NCBI GenBank assembly: GCA_017849585.1
Contig: JAFIGT010000042.1
Location: forward strand, 181,912 to 245,911
DNA length: 64,000 bases
Origin: Verrucomicrobium sp.
GTDB taxonomy: Bacteria; Verrucomicrobiota; Verrucomicrobiia; Methylacidiphilales; UBA1321
Direction of reading: 5' to 3'
In this document: piece after piece, positions 1 to 7,597 of the stretch
Position numbering within the stretch: the stretch's first letter is position 1
How the letters are laid out: each line of letters starts with the position of its first letter
Made by a program: the position numbers and the translations under genes
The notes under the pieces: model-generated
The model's database searches: none
What the model saw: only the letters and a program-made list of their open reading frames with translations
What the model was told of the DNA's origin: nothing

Positions 1-61
1 TCCCACATCCCAACAGCACATTGTATAGAGCAGTCAGTCTTTCCCCCTCAATCGTCACCAC
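1..61 (-). CDS. Partial small protein cut by the window edge
   Basis: Leftward of the stop codon of the 62-aa gene the same frame stays open to the window edge and reads HVVTIEGERLTALYNVLLG, which looks like real protein rather than chance. There is no ATG; two adjacent GTG codons at 61 and 58 are the nearest possible starts, so the start is uncertain. It would be the next gene of the relaxase operon. I do not recognise a function. Confidence 0.35.
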   Translation of the reverse strand, partial: MVTIEGERLTALYNVLLGCG

Positions 62-85
62 ATGACCACTGTACGTCAGGACGAC

Positions 86-274
86 CTACGTAGCCTTCTT
101 GTTTCTTCGCACGGCGTACAAGTACATATACTGAAACGCTTCCTCTGATCCGTCCAACCGACGTAAACTCAACATGAGTTCCCGGTTTATCGGTGCTGGC
201 TGGTCGCTTCCATAAGCGGGCACTTTATTTGGGTCTGTCTCGCCCGCGAATTTATCGAATTTTTCCACAGCCAT
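86..274 (-). CDS. Small hypothetical protein downstream of relaxase
   Basis: A 62-aa acidic-to-neutral protein with no signal peptide or membrane segment. It begins 4 nt after the relaxase stop codon on the same strand, so the two are almost certainly co-transcribed and probably translationally coupled. The C-terminal half is rich in Arg, Leu and Tyr (ends in RRNKKAT). I do not recognise the family. The position suggests an accessory role in transfer or an element-maintenance role, but that is inference from context only. Confidence 0.55.
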   Translation of the reverse strand: MAVEKFDKFAGETDPNKVPAYGSDQPAPINRELMLSLRRLDGSEEAFQYMYLYAVRRNKKAT

Positions 275-278
275 AATT

Positions 279-3167
279 TTACCTTTCTACCTGTTGTTTC
301 ATTTCCTGTTTCGGACTGCCTATGAGCAATTCCCGTATCCGCAAATGACGCCACGCCGTCAACGCCGTCTCCAAGATTCTTCGCGGAACATCACGAAATT
401 CATGACCCGCACGCAACCAGTATCCTTTGCGTTGCCCGACAATCTTCGGTACCCAATCTGGCCGCAAATCCAGCGCAGCTAACCGTTCGCCGGAATTTCC
501 GAACCCCTTCAGCAATTCCTCCTTATCAGGAGTATGGACCACACAACTTTTGCGGCCCCGCGACGTGCTCACATAGCCTGCCTTACGATCCAATCTCGCC
601 GCCCCCACAATTACATGATCCTTCGTTAACCCCTGGGATTTATGACTGGTGACGACGTACCCGTGGTTCAACGACCGAAAGCCCGCCGGAATTGTGGCAT
701 TGACCGTTACCTTCTGTTTCTGGATTTCCTTGAGCTGACTGATCTCGATACTTCCATCTTCGTTCACTTTCCTGACATCCCAAATCTCCCCGTTGATTAA
801 CCCTGCCTGCTTGTCATTAGCCCCCACCAATAGTTTTTCTCCCACCGCTATTTCGATCTCCCGCGCCTCACCTACCTCCATTCTCTCCGCTGTGTCCGGC
901 GTCAGTTCGATTTCATTTATCTCCCCACGGTAGTTTTTCAGATGGATGATCTTCTTGTAACAGGTCCGAGCACTTGCCGCTCCCGACCGATTCTGATGCT
1001 CCGTCTTGTGTTCCCGCAATTCTGTTCCCAGGATTTCATAACTCCGGGATTTTTCCCCACCCTTCACTTTTTGGGTGAACGTTACCAACTGGCCCACACG
1101 GTAATTTTTCAAACTCTTCTTCTGTTGGATCGTCAAATTCAAACTCTGGGACACCACCATCGTCGTGCCGGAACCGAGCAAGCCGGACTGTTTCAATCCC
1201 TCCCGAATTTCCCGCGTCATGATCCGCCCTTCCTCATGTGTCGGAGCCACCGCAATCACATCTCCTTTTCCCTCTTTTCCCAACAGTCGCAAAAAATCTG
1301 TTGCCGCGTTTTTGAGATATTTACCCTTGCCCTCACGAATCCATCCCAGCCCGTCCAAGTCCTCAAATCCGCCCCGCACATCGCCCATCGCCATCCGCTT
1401 TTCCGCTGCACGATATTCCAAATCCTGTTGTCGCCAGATTTCCCTTAACTCTTCCTTCTGTATGGCCGAGTGCGTTTCCAGTATCCGCAGGAAATCTCCC
1501 GCCTCGACCGAGACGTGTTGTTTTGTATCTCCCACGAAGATCACCCGCGAATTGGATTGCTTCGCCAGTTGCAGCAGTTGTGCTCCCTGTTTGTTCGACT
1601 GCAAACCGGACTCGTCCACAATCAATACGGAGCCTTCCTTGAGGCCGTCCTTTTTCGCTACGATGAGAAATTTCGCTACCGTTGCCGCATTCCCGAATCC
1701 CTCCCGGATCAATACATCCTTGGCCGCATTCGTCGGCGACAGATAAATGGTTTCGTGTCCGGCTTCGGTCAACCCGCGGTTCAATTCCTGCAACGTCGTC
1801 GTTTTCCCCGCTCCGGCAACGCCACGAAAGGAAATGACGCCGTTTCTCGATTTCAGGATATTCAGCACCGTCTTCGCTTGAGCTTTCGATAATTTTCCAA
1901 TGGGAATAAAAGGTAATTCCCTGAACGGTCTGAACCGTCCGTTGCTTTCATTCACCCGGTTCACCGACCATTGTTCCAGAGCCAGTCCTTCCTTTTTCGT
2001 AAACAGCGCCGAGAGCGGTTCCTTTTCCTCCAGCCGTATTAATCCTTCTCCGGCCAATTCTAACTTCAACTCATCCAGACCGACCCGCCCCAAACGCATG
2101 TTCAACGCCTCTGCCAGCACTCCATGCCCCGGCAAAACCGATGCCCGTTCGTACAGATGATTCACCGCCACCGCCAAAGCTTGCCTCTCCTGTGGCGACG
2201 CAGACGACTCCTGTCCATCGCGACAGTGGCCTCTGGTTTCATTCACCAATTGATGCAATTCCTCCTCTTCTTTTTCCAATAGTTGCCTGATTTGCCTCGC
2301 TCTTACCTCCGGCGTCGTGGTTTCCGCCATGTGCGTTTTGCGCCGCGTTTCCCGGCTGATTTGCGATACTTCCCTTGTTGTCGGCTCCCGACCGTTGGCT
2401 TCCTTGAATTTCTCAATCCCTTCCTCGACTTCCTTTCGACGCTTTGAAAACCGTTCCAAGATTTCACCGGATACCCCCTTGATCTCAAAACCGATGATGG
2501 CGTTTTTTTCGTCCCGCTTTTCCTCAATCCCATATCCCAGTTCCAAGCAAGCTCCCGCCAGTTCGTTTTGATAAACCTTACCGGCATAACGGATCGCCCT
2601 GACCATCTCACTTTCAGTCAAGGCGTACCGCTTTCCATCCGGGGTCATCGTCACGTTGGCGATCACGAAATGCGAGTGCAACTGCGGGTCCAGGGTGCGG
2701 CTGGCGTCATGGGTGAATTTCGCCGCGCATAAATTGCCGGTACATTCCGCCTCCCGTCCCAACCCCGCACGCCGGGCCGCGAATTGCTCCAACTCCCGGA
2801 ACCCAACCATCACCGCCTTTTCGTGCGCTTGCCTCAAACGGTCGTCGTTCATCATGACCGCCATGATGCTGACGGATTTTTGGGCACTACATTGGAAATC
2901 GAAAAAGCGTACATCGCCCTTGCCGTCCTTCGTTCCTTTTCTTCGGCGCGGCGTCAACTTTTCCCGGCCATCCGGCGTTTTGTGATTACGCAAATTCTCA
3001 AAACACTTGTCCCCACTCCGAATCTCCCGTCCCTCGATGCCGAAGGCAGCGGCACCCCGCCCGACCCATTGCCCGACCACCTGACCGTCTTTCTCGTAAT
3101 AATCGTTGGCCGTCAGATGTTCATCAAGGTAGGCGCGACCCTCGTAAATTTTTGCCATCGTGAACAT
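279..3167 (-). CDS. MobF conjugative relaxase-helicase (TrwC/TraI type)
   Basis: This 962-aa protein should nick the transfer origin, stay covalently bound to the 5' end, and unwind the strand for transfer. The N-terminal relaxase domain shows the tyrosine pair Y23-Y24 and the metal-binding histidines H153, H164 and H166 in THDASRTLDPQLHSHFVIAN, as in TrwC. The C-terminal half is a superfamily 1B helicase, with Walker A GVAGAGKTT near residue 450, a Walker B-like IVDESGL, a GDTKQ motif and a late VTSHKSQG motif. The length matches TrwC (966 aa) rather than the longer F TraI. A second ATG at 3158 is better spaced from the GAGAG sequence and may be the true start. It is divergent from the 3507 operon across the candidate oriT. 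Family assignment is firm; the gene symbol is left open. Confidence 0.95.
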   Translation of the reverse strand: MFTMAKIYEGRAYLDEHLTANDYYEKDGQVVGQWVGRGAAAFGIEGREIRSGDKCFENLRNHKTPDGREKLTPRRRKGTKDGKGDVRFFDFQCSAQKSVSIMAVMMNDDRLRQAHEKAVMVGFRELEQFAARRAGLGREAECTGNLCAAKFTHDASRTLDPQLHSHFVIANVTMTPDGKRYALTESEMVRAIRYAGKVYQNELAGACLELGYGIEEKRDEKNAIIGFEIKGVSGEILERFSKRRKEVEEGIEKFKEANGREPTTREVSQISRETRRKTHMAETTTPEVRARQIRQLLEKEEEELHQLVNETRGHCRDGQESSASPQERQALAVAVNHLYERASVLPGHGVLAEALNMRLGRVGLDELKLELAGEGLIRLEEKEPLSALFTKKEGLALEQWSVNRVNESNGRFRPFRELPFIPIGKLSKAQAKTVLNILKSRNGVISFRGVAGAGKTTTLQELNRGLTEAGHETIYLSPTNAAKDVLIREGFGNAATVAKFLIVAKKDGLKEGSVLIVDESGLQSNKQGAQLLQLAKQSNSRVIFVGDTKQHVSVEAGDFLRILETHSAIQKEELREIWRQQDLEYRAAEKRMAMGDVRGGFEDLDGLGWIREGKGKYLKNAATDFLRLLGKEGKGDVIAVAPTHEEGRIMTREIREGLKQSGLLGSGTTMVVSQSLNLTIQQKKSLKNYRVGQLVTFTQKVKGGEKSRSYEILGTELREHKTEHQNRSGAASARTCYKKIIHLKNYRGEINEIELTPDTAERMEVGEAREIEIAVGEKLLVGANDKQAGLINGEIWDVRKVNEDGSIEISQLKEIQKQKVTVNATIPAGFRSLNHGYVVTSHKSQGLTKDHVIVGAARLDRKAGYVSTSRGRKSCVVHTPDKEELLKGFGNSGERLAALDLRPDWVPKIVGQRKGYWLRAGHEFRDVPRRILETALTAWRHLRIRELLIGSPKQEMKQQVER

Positions 3168-3208
3168 ACTCTCAAATCTATTTACCTAGTGTTCGGTCAC
3201 CCTTCAGC

Positions 3209-3245
3209 GCTTCATTTGCACTTTTTTCAAAAGGGCAAATGAAGC
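3209..3245. repeat. Inverted repeat in candidate oriT
   Basis: Perfect 11-bp arms, GCTTCATTTGC (3209-3219) and GCAAATGAAGC (3235-3245), enclose a 15-nt A/T-rich loop. Relaxases of the MobF family bind a hairpin arm next to nic, so this is the likeliest relaxase-binding hairpin. It lacks the GC-rich stem and T-run expected of a terminator. Confidence 0.7.
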
Positions 3246-3282
3246 TGTTTTCTCTTTCTGCTTAGGCAGCAGACGCAATATC

Positions 3283-3299
3283 TCTAAGCCGAGCTTAGA
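3283..3299. repeat. Short inverted repeat in candidate oriT
   Basis: Perfect 7-bp arms TCTAAGC and GCTTAGA are separated by 3 nt. It sits between the large inverted repeat and the phased octamers and may be another relaxosome binding site or an operator of the relaxase promoter. Confidence 0.45.
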
Positions 3300-3322
3300 T
3301 GGAGAAATGCGATGCGAGATTT

Positions 3323-3434
3323 TCATCACTAGTCATCACTCATCTCCAGTTCTCATCAGATGTGCCATCACTTTTCTCCGCTGTTCATCACCTATCATTA
3401 CTCGAAACACTACCTTTCATCGCTCGACATCACT
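3323..3434 (+). repeat. Helically phased TCATCACT-type direct repeats
   Basis: Eight octamers close to TCATCACT start at 3323, 3333, 3353, 3365, 3385, 3395, 3417 and 3427. Steps are 10, 20, 12, 20, 10, 22 and 10 bp, so nearly all lie on one face of the helix. Single-base variants are TCATCAGA (two changes), CCATCACT, TCATCACC, TCATTACT, TCATCGCT and ACATCACT. This is typical of a binding array for a wrapping or partition-type protein such as TraK at the IncP oriT. The likely binder is the HTH protein encoded immediately downstream. Confidence 0.75.
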
Positions 3435-3466
3435 TTTCACTAATAGATCGGCACTAAACGACGATT

Positions 3467-3490
3467 GTTTACATTGCGCACATTATAAAC
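3467..3490. promoter_or_regulatory. Palindromic operator upstream of the TraK/TraL-like operon
   Basis: Arms GTTTACATTG and CATTATAAAC surround a central CGCA. A nearly identical element (arms GTTAACATTG and CAATGTAAAC around CGCA) lies at 46501-46524 before the secretion operon. The site ends 16 nt before the ATG at 3507. Its recurrence at the two transfer operons argues for one shared regulator. Confidence 0.65.
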
Positions 3491-3506
3491 GAAGGATCAT
3501 AACTCG

Positions 3507-3863
3507 ATGTACGGAATACCTTATCGCTCGCAATTTGAGCCCCACTACGAACTTATCCGTGATGAACGACGTGCACGAAAGACGTGGAGGGACATCGCCG
3601 ACAGGCTCAAACAGGAGCATGGACTCGATACCACCGGCAAAGTTGTCCAAGCATGGTTCAAACGCCGCCAGAAACGTCAATCTCTACCATTGGGGTTTGA
3701 GGAAACTACACCGCAAACCAAACCCGGTAGAGACGGCGGACTGAAAAGGCCCGACATCAAACGAATCGAAAAGTTATTGAAAGCTCCCGCCGCTCCTTCC
3801 ACGTCTTCTGATAAGTGGAATTTCGGGATCAGTCCCACCAATCCAACCCTCACCAAAAAATAA
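3507..3863 (+). CDS. TraK-like small HTH DNA-binding protein (oriT accessory candidate)
   Basis: A 118-aa basic protein whose residues about 20-57 (including TWRDIADRLKQ and VVQAWFKRRQKR) read as a homeodomain-like helix-turn-helix. The C-terminal half is Pro/Ser/Lys-rich and probably flexible. It starts at ATG 3507 behind GAAGGA and is followed 6 nt later by a ParA/TraL-like gene. In IncP plasmids the TraK-TraL-TraM genes lie divergent from the relaxase across oriT, and TraK binds and wraps oriT DNA. The same layout here, plus the phased octamers just upstream, suggests this protein binds them. Function is inferred from context and the HTH, not from clear family recognition. Confidence 0.65.
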   Translation: MYGIPYRSQFEPHYELIRDERRARKTWRDIADRLKQEHGLDTTGKVVQAWFKRRQKRQSLPLGFEETTPQTKPGRDGGLKRPDIKRIEKLLKAPAAPSTSSDKWNFGISPTNPTLTKK

Positions 3864-3869
3864 AATCCT

Positions 3870-4631
3870 ATGAACAAACACATCGTATTCACCCAGGGCA
3901 ACAAGGGCGGTACCGGCAAAACCACGATTCTGTCTACCCTCATTGACTGGTATCGCCACCACGAGATTCCCATAGAAACAGTGGATTTCGACAGCGAAAA
4001 CCGGAACAACGCCGGCTTGTCATTTTTCCACAAAGATGCCGAGAAGATTGATGTTCACATGAGAGAGGGCCTTGACGCTTTTTTCAAAATTGCCGATGAG
4101 ACCGAAGCCGCCGTCATCGTGGTCGATATGGGTGCCGGTTTCGGTCGACAAACCTCTGACTGGTTCAACGCCGCCTACGACGATTGTAGCGCCCAAGGGA
4201 TCACCTTTACCTCCATTGGCGTTATCACCGATGATCCCGGTTCCGTTACCGGACTGCTCACTTGGGCACAGTTCTTGAAGGACCGGGTTAAATATGTGGT
4301 AGTGCTCAACGAGCAGTACAGCGAACGGGCTGATTTCAGCTTTTGGAAAGATACGACCGAGGCGGACCAGTTCCGCAAGATTGCCAGCCCGGAAATCATC
4401 CGCTTCCTGTCCATCAATCCCGAACTGCAACAGAACCTGCGCAATTACGGCGAATCGCTTTACCGCGTGGCCAAACACTTGACGGACATCCCGGAATTAC
4501 AAGGCACTATCAATGCGGTGCGAGCCAATCGCGTGATTCGCGCCGCCTTCGCCGAGTTTGACCGGGTTAAGCCTCTACTGTTGCCCGCCATCGACGAGTT
4601 GCCGGGCAACGAAAAGAAAGGCCACCGATGA
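3870..4631 (+). CDS. ParA/MinD-superfamily ATPase, TraL-like
   Basis: This 253-aa protein begins with a deviant Walker A motif (GNKGGTGKTT, residues 10-19, with signature lysine K12 and K17). A Walker B-like stretch VIVVDMGAGFG follows in the first 100 residues. Such ATPases position DNA or protein complexes, and TraL of IncP plasmids belongs to this superfamily. No ParB partner lies beside it; the ParB-family gene is 13 kb away. The neighbouring HTH gene and the phased repeats could instead form a partition-like or relaxosome-positioning unit with it. It ends overlapping the next gene by 4 nt (ATGA). Whether it acts in transfer (TraL) or segregation (ParA) cannot be decided from sequence. 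Confidence 0.75.
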   Translation: MNKHIVFTQGNKGGTGKTTILSTLIDWYRHHEIPIETVDFDSENRNNAGLSFFHKDAEKIDVHMREGLDAFFKIADETEAAVIVVDMGAGFGRQTSDWFNAAYDDCSAQGITFTSIGVITDDPGSVTGLLTWAQFLKDRVKYVVVLNEQYSERADFSFWKDTTEADQFRKIASPEIIRFLSINPELQQNLRNYGESLYRVAKHLTDIPELQGTINAVRANRVIRAAFAEFDRVKPLLLPAIDELPGNEKKGHR

Positions 4632-5134
4632 ACACTAACCCCATCCCTGTTGTGACCAATCGCGCTAGGCTGCGTTATACCAATCTCTTTTTTCGGCGCG
4701 GGCGGCGGGCGGATATTTTGAGCCGTATCAACCAAGCCAGTTTCTATGAACTCAACCGGTTGATTCTGGCGCGATCACTGGAAAGCTCCAGTCTCAAGCC
4801 CCGGTCTTTCCTCCTGAAAGCTCTGGACGAACGAATCGACCATTGGAATAGAGCCAGCCAGATATTGAAGGAACTCGACGTTTGCAAAACGTCTCACGCC
4901 ACAGTTGCTCAAGTGCTGGAATGCGCCCGATATGCCATGTACTTTCTCTGGTTGGAACCCGACTACAGATCGGCAAAGCCCATTGAAAAAGAGGCCTTCC
5001 TTCAACGCTTGCAAGGACTTCATCCCACAGATCACATACTGGCCTACACGTCCAACCTGACTCTTTACTGCGGTGGCAAGGAAACCCCATTGAAACGATT
5101 CGATGCGAACGAGCCATCCGGCGAGGAATCATGA
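4628..5134 (+). CDS. Hypothetical protein in the TraK/TraL-like operon
   Basis: A 168-aa soluble protein, basic at the N-terminus and predicted largely helical, with no signal or membrane segment. It overlaps the ATPase gene and the following gene by 4 nt at each end (ATGA), so the three are translationally coupled. I do not recognise a domain. By position it corresponds to TraM of IncP plasmids, but no sequence similarity is visible to support that name. Confidence 0.65.
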   Translation: MNTNPIPVVTNRARLRYTNLFFRRGRRADILSRINQASFYELNRLILARSLESSSLKPRSFLLKALDERIDHWNRASQILKELDVCKTSHATVAQVLECARYAMYFLWLEPDYRSAKPIEKEAFLQRLQGLHPTDHILAYTSNLTLYCGGKETPLKRFDANEPSGEES

Positions 5135-5778
5135 CCACCAACCTTGATGCCCTCAGAAAGTTTGTTCAGGCCAATACTCCCGAACGGCTCGCCGATTTCG
5201 ACGGTTTTTTGCTGCGTTACAAGGGGCTGCCCCACGATGACGACATTCTGTTGCTCATTGAAGCGATGGGTTGGAATTCCGTCATCTGTGAACAGATTCC
5301 CGGCCAATTAAGCGACTTGCTTAAACAAACCGAAGCTGCGGTCCAATCTTTGAATCAGGCCGTAACCAAGGCTGGAAATACCGCAACTGCCATCGGCACC
5401 GGCATGGAACAACTGGATCAGAGAGTTGCCAGCGCCATTACCAATATTAATACCAGCGAACTAGCGAAAAAATTCTTGGGAGAAGTTGCCGGAGTGCTAG
5501 CCCACACGAAGACCGCAAATGAACTGCTTATCCAAAACGCTGAGGCCGCTCAAAAAGCCAACAAGTTTCTTACCCGGTCTTTCGTTATATATATCTTATT
5601 GGCCGGGATCATTGTCGGCTTGCTCGCTGGTTGGCAGTTGCAACGTGTTCTGGACCGACCTCTAGTGCACGATATGGCAGTGAGGTATTTGCTTCCGTCG
5701 AAATACGCAAGCAATTCCGTTCCTCTCGCCATCGTCAGAGCCTCTCGAATAAGCGGCGTCTACACCCTCCTCCTTTGA
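5131..5778 (+). CDS. Tail-anchored coiled-coil membrane protein of the transfer operon
   Basis: A 215-aa protein with an N-terminal soluble part, a long Ala/Gln/Asn-rich helical stretch (about residues 60-145) and one membrane segment (151-170, FVIYILLAGIIVGLLAGWQL). It is the last gene of the four-gene operon and overlaps its neighbour by 4 nt. The layout resembles a membrane anchor for a cytoplasmic complex, possibly recruiting the ParA-like ATPase. The final 25 residues change character (Ser/Arg/Leu-rich) and may be altered by the cargo insertion that begins just downstream. Function unknown. Confidence 0.6.
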   Translation: MTTNLDALRKFVQANTPERLADFDGFLLRYKGLPHDDDILLLIEAMGWNSVICEQIPGQLSDLLKQTEAAVQSLNQAVTKAGNTATAIGTGMEQLDQRVASAITNINTSELAKKFLGEVAGVLAHTKTANELLIQNAEAAQKANKFLTRSFVIYILLAGIIVGLLAGWQLQRVLDRPLVHDMAVRYLLPSKYASNSVPLAIVRASRISGVYTLLL

Positions 5779-6091
5779 TAAAGGGGTGAAATCGATTTTA
5801 GTGAATTGGGAAAGCATTTGGACATCCAATCCGCACGGTACCTTCTTTTCGTAAATATACTCCCGGATAGCTTCCAGAGGATCGAAATAATAGCCAATAG
5901 GCGCTTCCCCGTAAGGCGCAAATGCTCTTTACTCGGTTTCTCCCCAGAGAATCCTGCCTGCAAATCCTTGAAAACTCAGGGATATGGAGCCGTTTATTGT
6001 TACCCGGATTTTTATTTTTGACTGCTGAAAACGCAAGTCATTGGAAATCAAAACGGCGACCTCAACGGGAGTCATCAGTAATTTGAGTATT
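5779..6091. other. Intergenic junction between transfer operon and secreted-protein cargo
   Basis: No convincing gene. On the minus strand a frame from about 5925 to 5670 reads like protein (for example IGYYFDPLEAIREYIYEKK) but has an in-frame stop just upstream and no start codon, so it may be the remnant of a gene disrupted when the cargo block was inserted. Confidence 0.4.
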
Positions 6092-7312
6092 CTATTTTTT
6101 ATCGATTGGAGACGAGTTCTTTTTCGAGCGAGCTAATATCTTCATTGCAGATGCTGCAGATTTACTTACAGCAAGATCGGAATCCTGCAGAAAAAGAGCA
6201 ATTTTTGATTCAGCTTCTGGCCAACGCATCATCAAGAGACAATTAATCACTCCAACTCGATCTTGACCTAGCGATGATTTGGAAGCGCTGTCCAAAGCGC
6301 CTAAAAGTTGGTCTTTGGGAACTTGGGATAAAAACCATTGAAGAGCTACCCAATGGAATCGCTTTGAGCCAACGGCGCTAATTAGCGAATCGATAAACTT
6401 ATTATCGGGAGGATCAGTGACAGGTAGTCCGTGCTGTCTGAATCCATCCAAGACCCATTCCCGTCGGCTTTTTGTTTTATTGATTTTCCACCACTTGACC
6501 CAATCTGAGTAATTCAAACCGGGTCTTTGATTGGTCAAAGCGCTAAGATCCTGAAGGCAGATCGCCTTTGTATCAATCATTCCAGCATCTGTCGGTTTGG
6601 TTTCCGGCTGCCATCGTAATGCGTTAATAAGATAGGGAACGGATTCCTCTGTGGAAACGTGAGATATAATAATGAAAGCATCATGGTGATCGCCAATATA
6701 ATGGGAGAGCACTTGATGACATATATTTCGTGTGCGCACAGGGTCTTTTTCCAGAATATGTAAATCGGAAAGCTGTTTGTTCGGCCAATAAATGGCGATG
6801 TAAATATACAAAAAATAGCAGATGAGTAATCCAATAAGTATGCATGCCCACATTGCATTGGGCGGAGAATCGGGAAGAGAAGTTGCTGAAATCTTTTTTT
6901 GCCTGCGAACGATAATCCACCGCAGGACAAAAAAGAGAATCCATATAACAACGAGAGCTAAAAGGAAACAACTTATTCTGCGCAAATCCGAAGCGTTGTA
7001 ATTCAAAAAATTAAGGAGCGCCTGAAGTGAGCTAATGCAAAATAACAAGTGAAGTTTAAATGGGGCGCTGCGTAACAGTAGAAAATAAAGGAAAAATTGC
7101 AATGCGATTAAGGGAATACCCCAAACTGAATAAATGAATGTATATGAAAGATAGGGTACACCCCATAGGGACGTCTCGAAATAGTAGGAGAAATGCGTTA
7201 GATTGTTAGAATCTAAAAAATAGGCGTCAAGCAACTCGAAAACCAAACCACCTAAATACGTTGCGATAATCGCCAGAAACAATCGTCCCAACAGTTTAAA
7301 AAAAACACCCAT
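6092..7312 (-). CDS. Multi-pass membrane protein with C-terminal HEAT-like region
   Basis: A 406-aa protein. The first 190 residues hold about six hydrophobic segments. The rest is soluble, with the motif DWVKWWKINK in the middle and a helical C-terminus (about 285-400) of alternating helices that looks like HEAT/armadillo repeats. The ATG is preceded by GGAAACA. The DNA is more A/T-rich than the transfer genes, which fits cargo of separate origin. I do not recognise the family. It is separated by 290 bp from the upstream three-gene operon of exported proteins and may be transcribed on its own. Confidence 0.7.
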   Translation of the reverse strand: MGVFFKLLGRLFLAIIATYLGGLVFELLDAYFLDSNNLTHFSYYFETSLWGVPYLSYTFIYSVWGIPLIALQFFLYFLLLRSAPFKLHLLFCISSLQALLNFLNYNASDLRRISCFLLALVVIWILFFVLRWIIVRRQKKISATSLPDSPPNAMWACILIGLLICYFLYIYIAIYWPNKQLSDLHILEKDPVRTRNICHQVLSHYIGDHHDAFIIISHVSTEESVPYLINALRWQPETKPTDAGMIDTKAICLQDLSALTNQRPGLNYSDWVKWWKINKTKSRREWVLDGFRQHGLPVTDPPDNKFIDSLISAVGSKRFHWVALQWFLSQVPKDQLLGALDSASKSSLGQDRVGVINCLLMMRWPEAESKIALFLQDSDLAVSKSAASAMKILARSKKNSSPIDKK

Positions 7313-7375
7313 TGTTTCCTTTCCTCAAACTGATGATTACATCTTAAAATCAGAAAACCATCCTATATTTTTATC

Positions 7376-7585
7376 TCACAAAACTTCTTTTTGGGATACC
7401 ACTCTCCCACCGCCGTATGCACAAGTCTTTACCAGCGTCCACGCTTTCAGTAGTATTGCCCGCAGTTTCCTCAACCCGGTAGAATTCCTTATCCGCCCAT
7501 CCAGCAGGGCAAGTTTTAGCTCACGCATGGCCAGTTGGTGCTTCCCCAGTCGTCTCTCGGCTTCATGCGCAAGATGGGAGTTCAC
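7376..7585 (-). CDS. Possible small basic protein
   Basis: A 69-aa Arg/Leu-rich frame that starts 12 nt after the stop of the 321-aa exported protein, so it could be the last gene of that operon. It has no recognised domain, and its composition could also arise from non-coding DNA. Weak call. Confidence 0.25.
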   Translation of the reverse strand: MNSHLAHEAERRLGKHQLAMRELKLALLDGRIRNSTGLRKLRAILLKAWTLVKTCAYGGGRVVSQKEVL

Positions 7586-7597
7586 GACTCGCTCTTT

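Larger units (their letters stand above)
3168..3506. other. Candidate origin of transfer (oriT) and divergent promoter region
   Basis: This 339-bp gap separates the relaxase from the divergent transfer operon, where MobF and IncP elements usually keep oriT. It contains, in order, an 11-bp-arm inverted repeat (3209-3245), a 7-bp-arm inverted repeat (3283-3299), a set of phased octamers (3323-3434) and a palindrome beside the start of the next gene (3467-3490). No protein-coding frame is convincing here. The nick site cannot be placed by eye; the bases next to the 3209-3245 repeat are the natural candidates. The oriT call is inference from position and structure. Confidence 0.65.

Noticed and set aside
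3323..3434. CRISPR-like or iteron origin reading of the octamer array
   Set aside because: Units are 8 bp with 10- or 20-bp phasing, no spacers of constant length, no cas genes, and no replication initiator gene nearby.
5760..6021. Overlapping frames in the gap after the transfer operon
   Set aside because: Neither has a start signal or recognisable domain. At most one minus-strand remnant is plausible.
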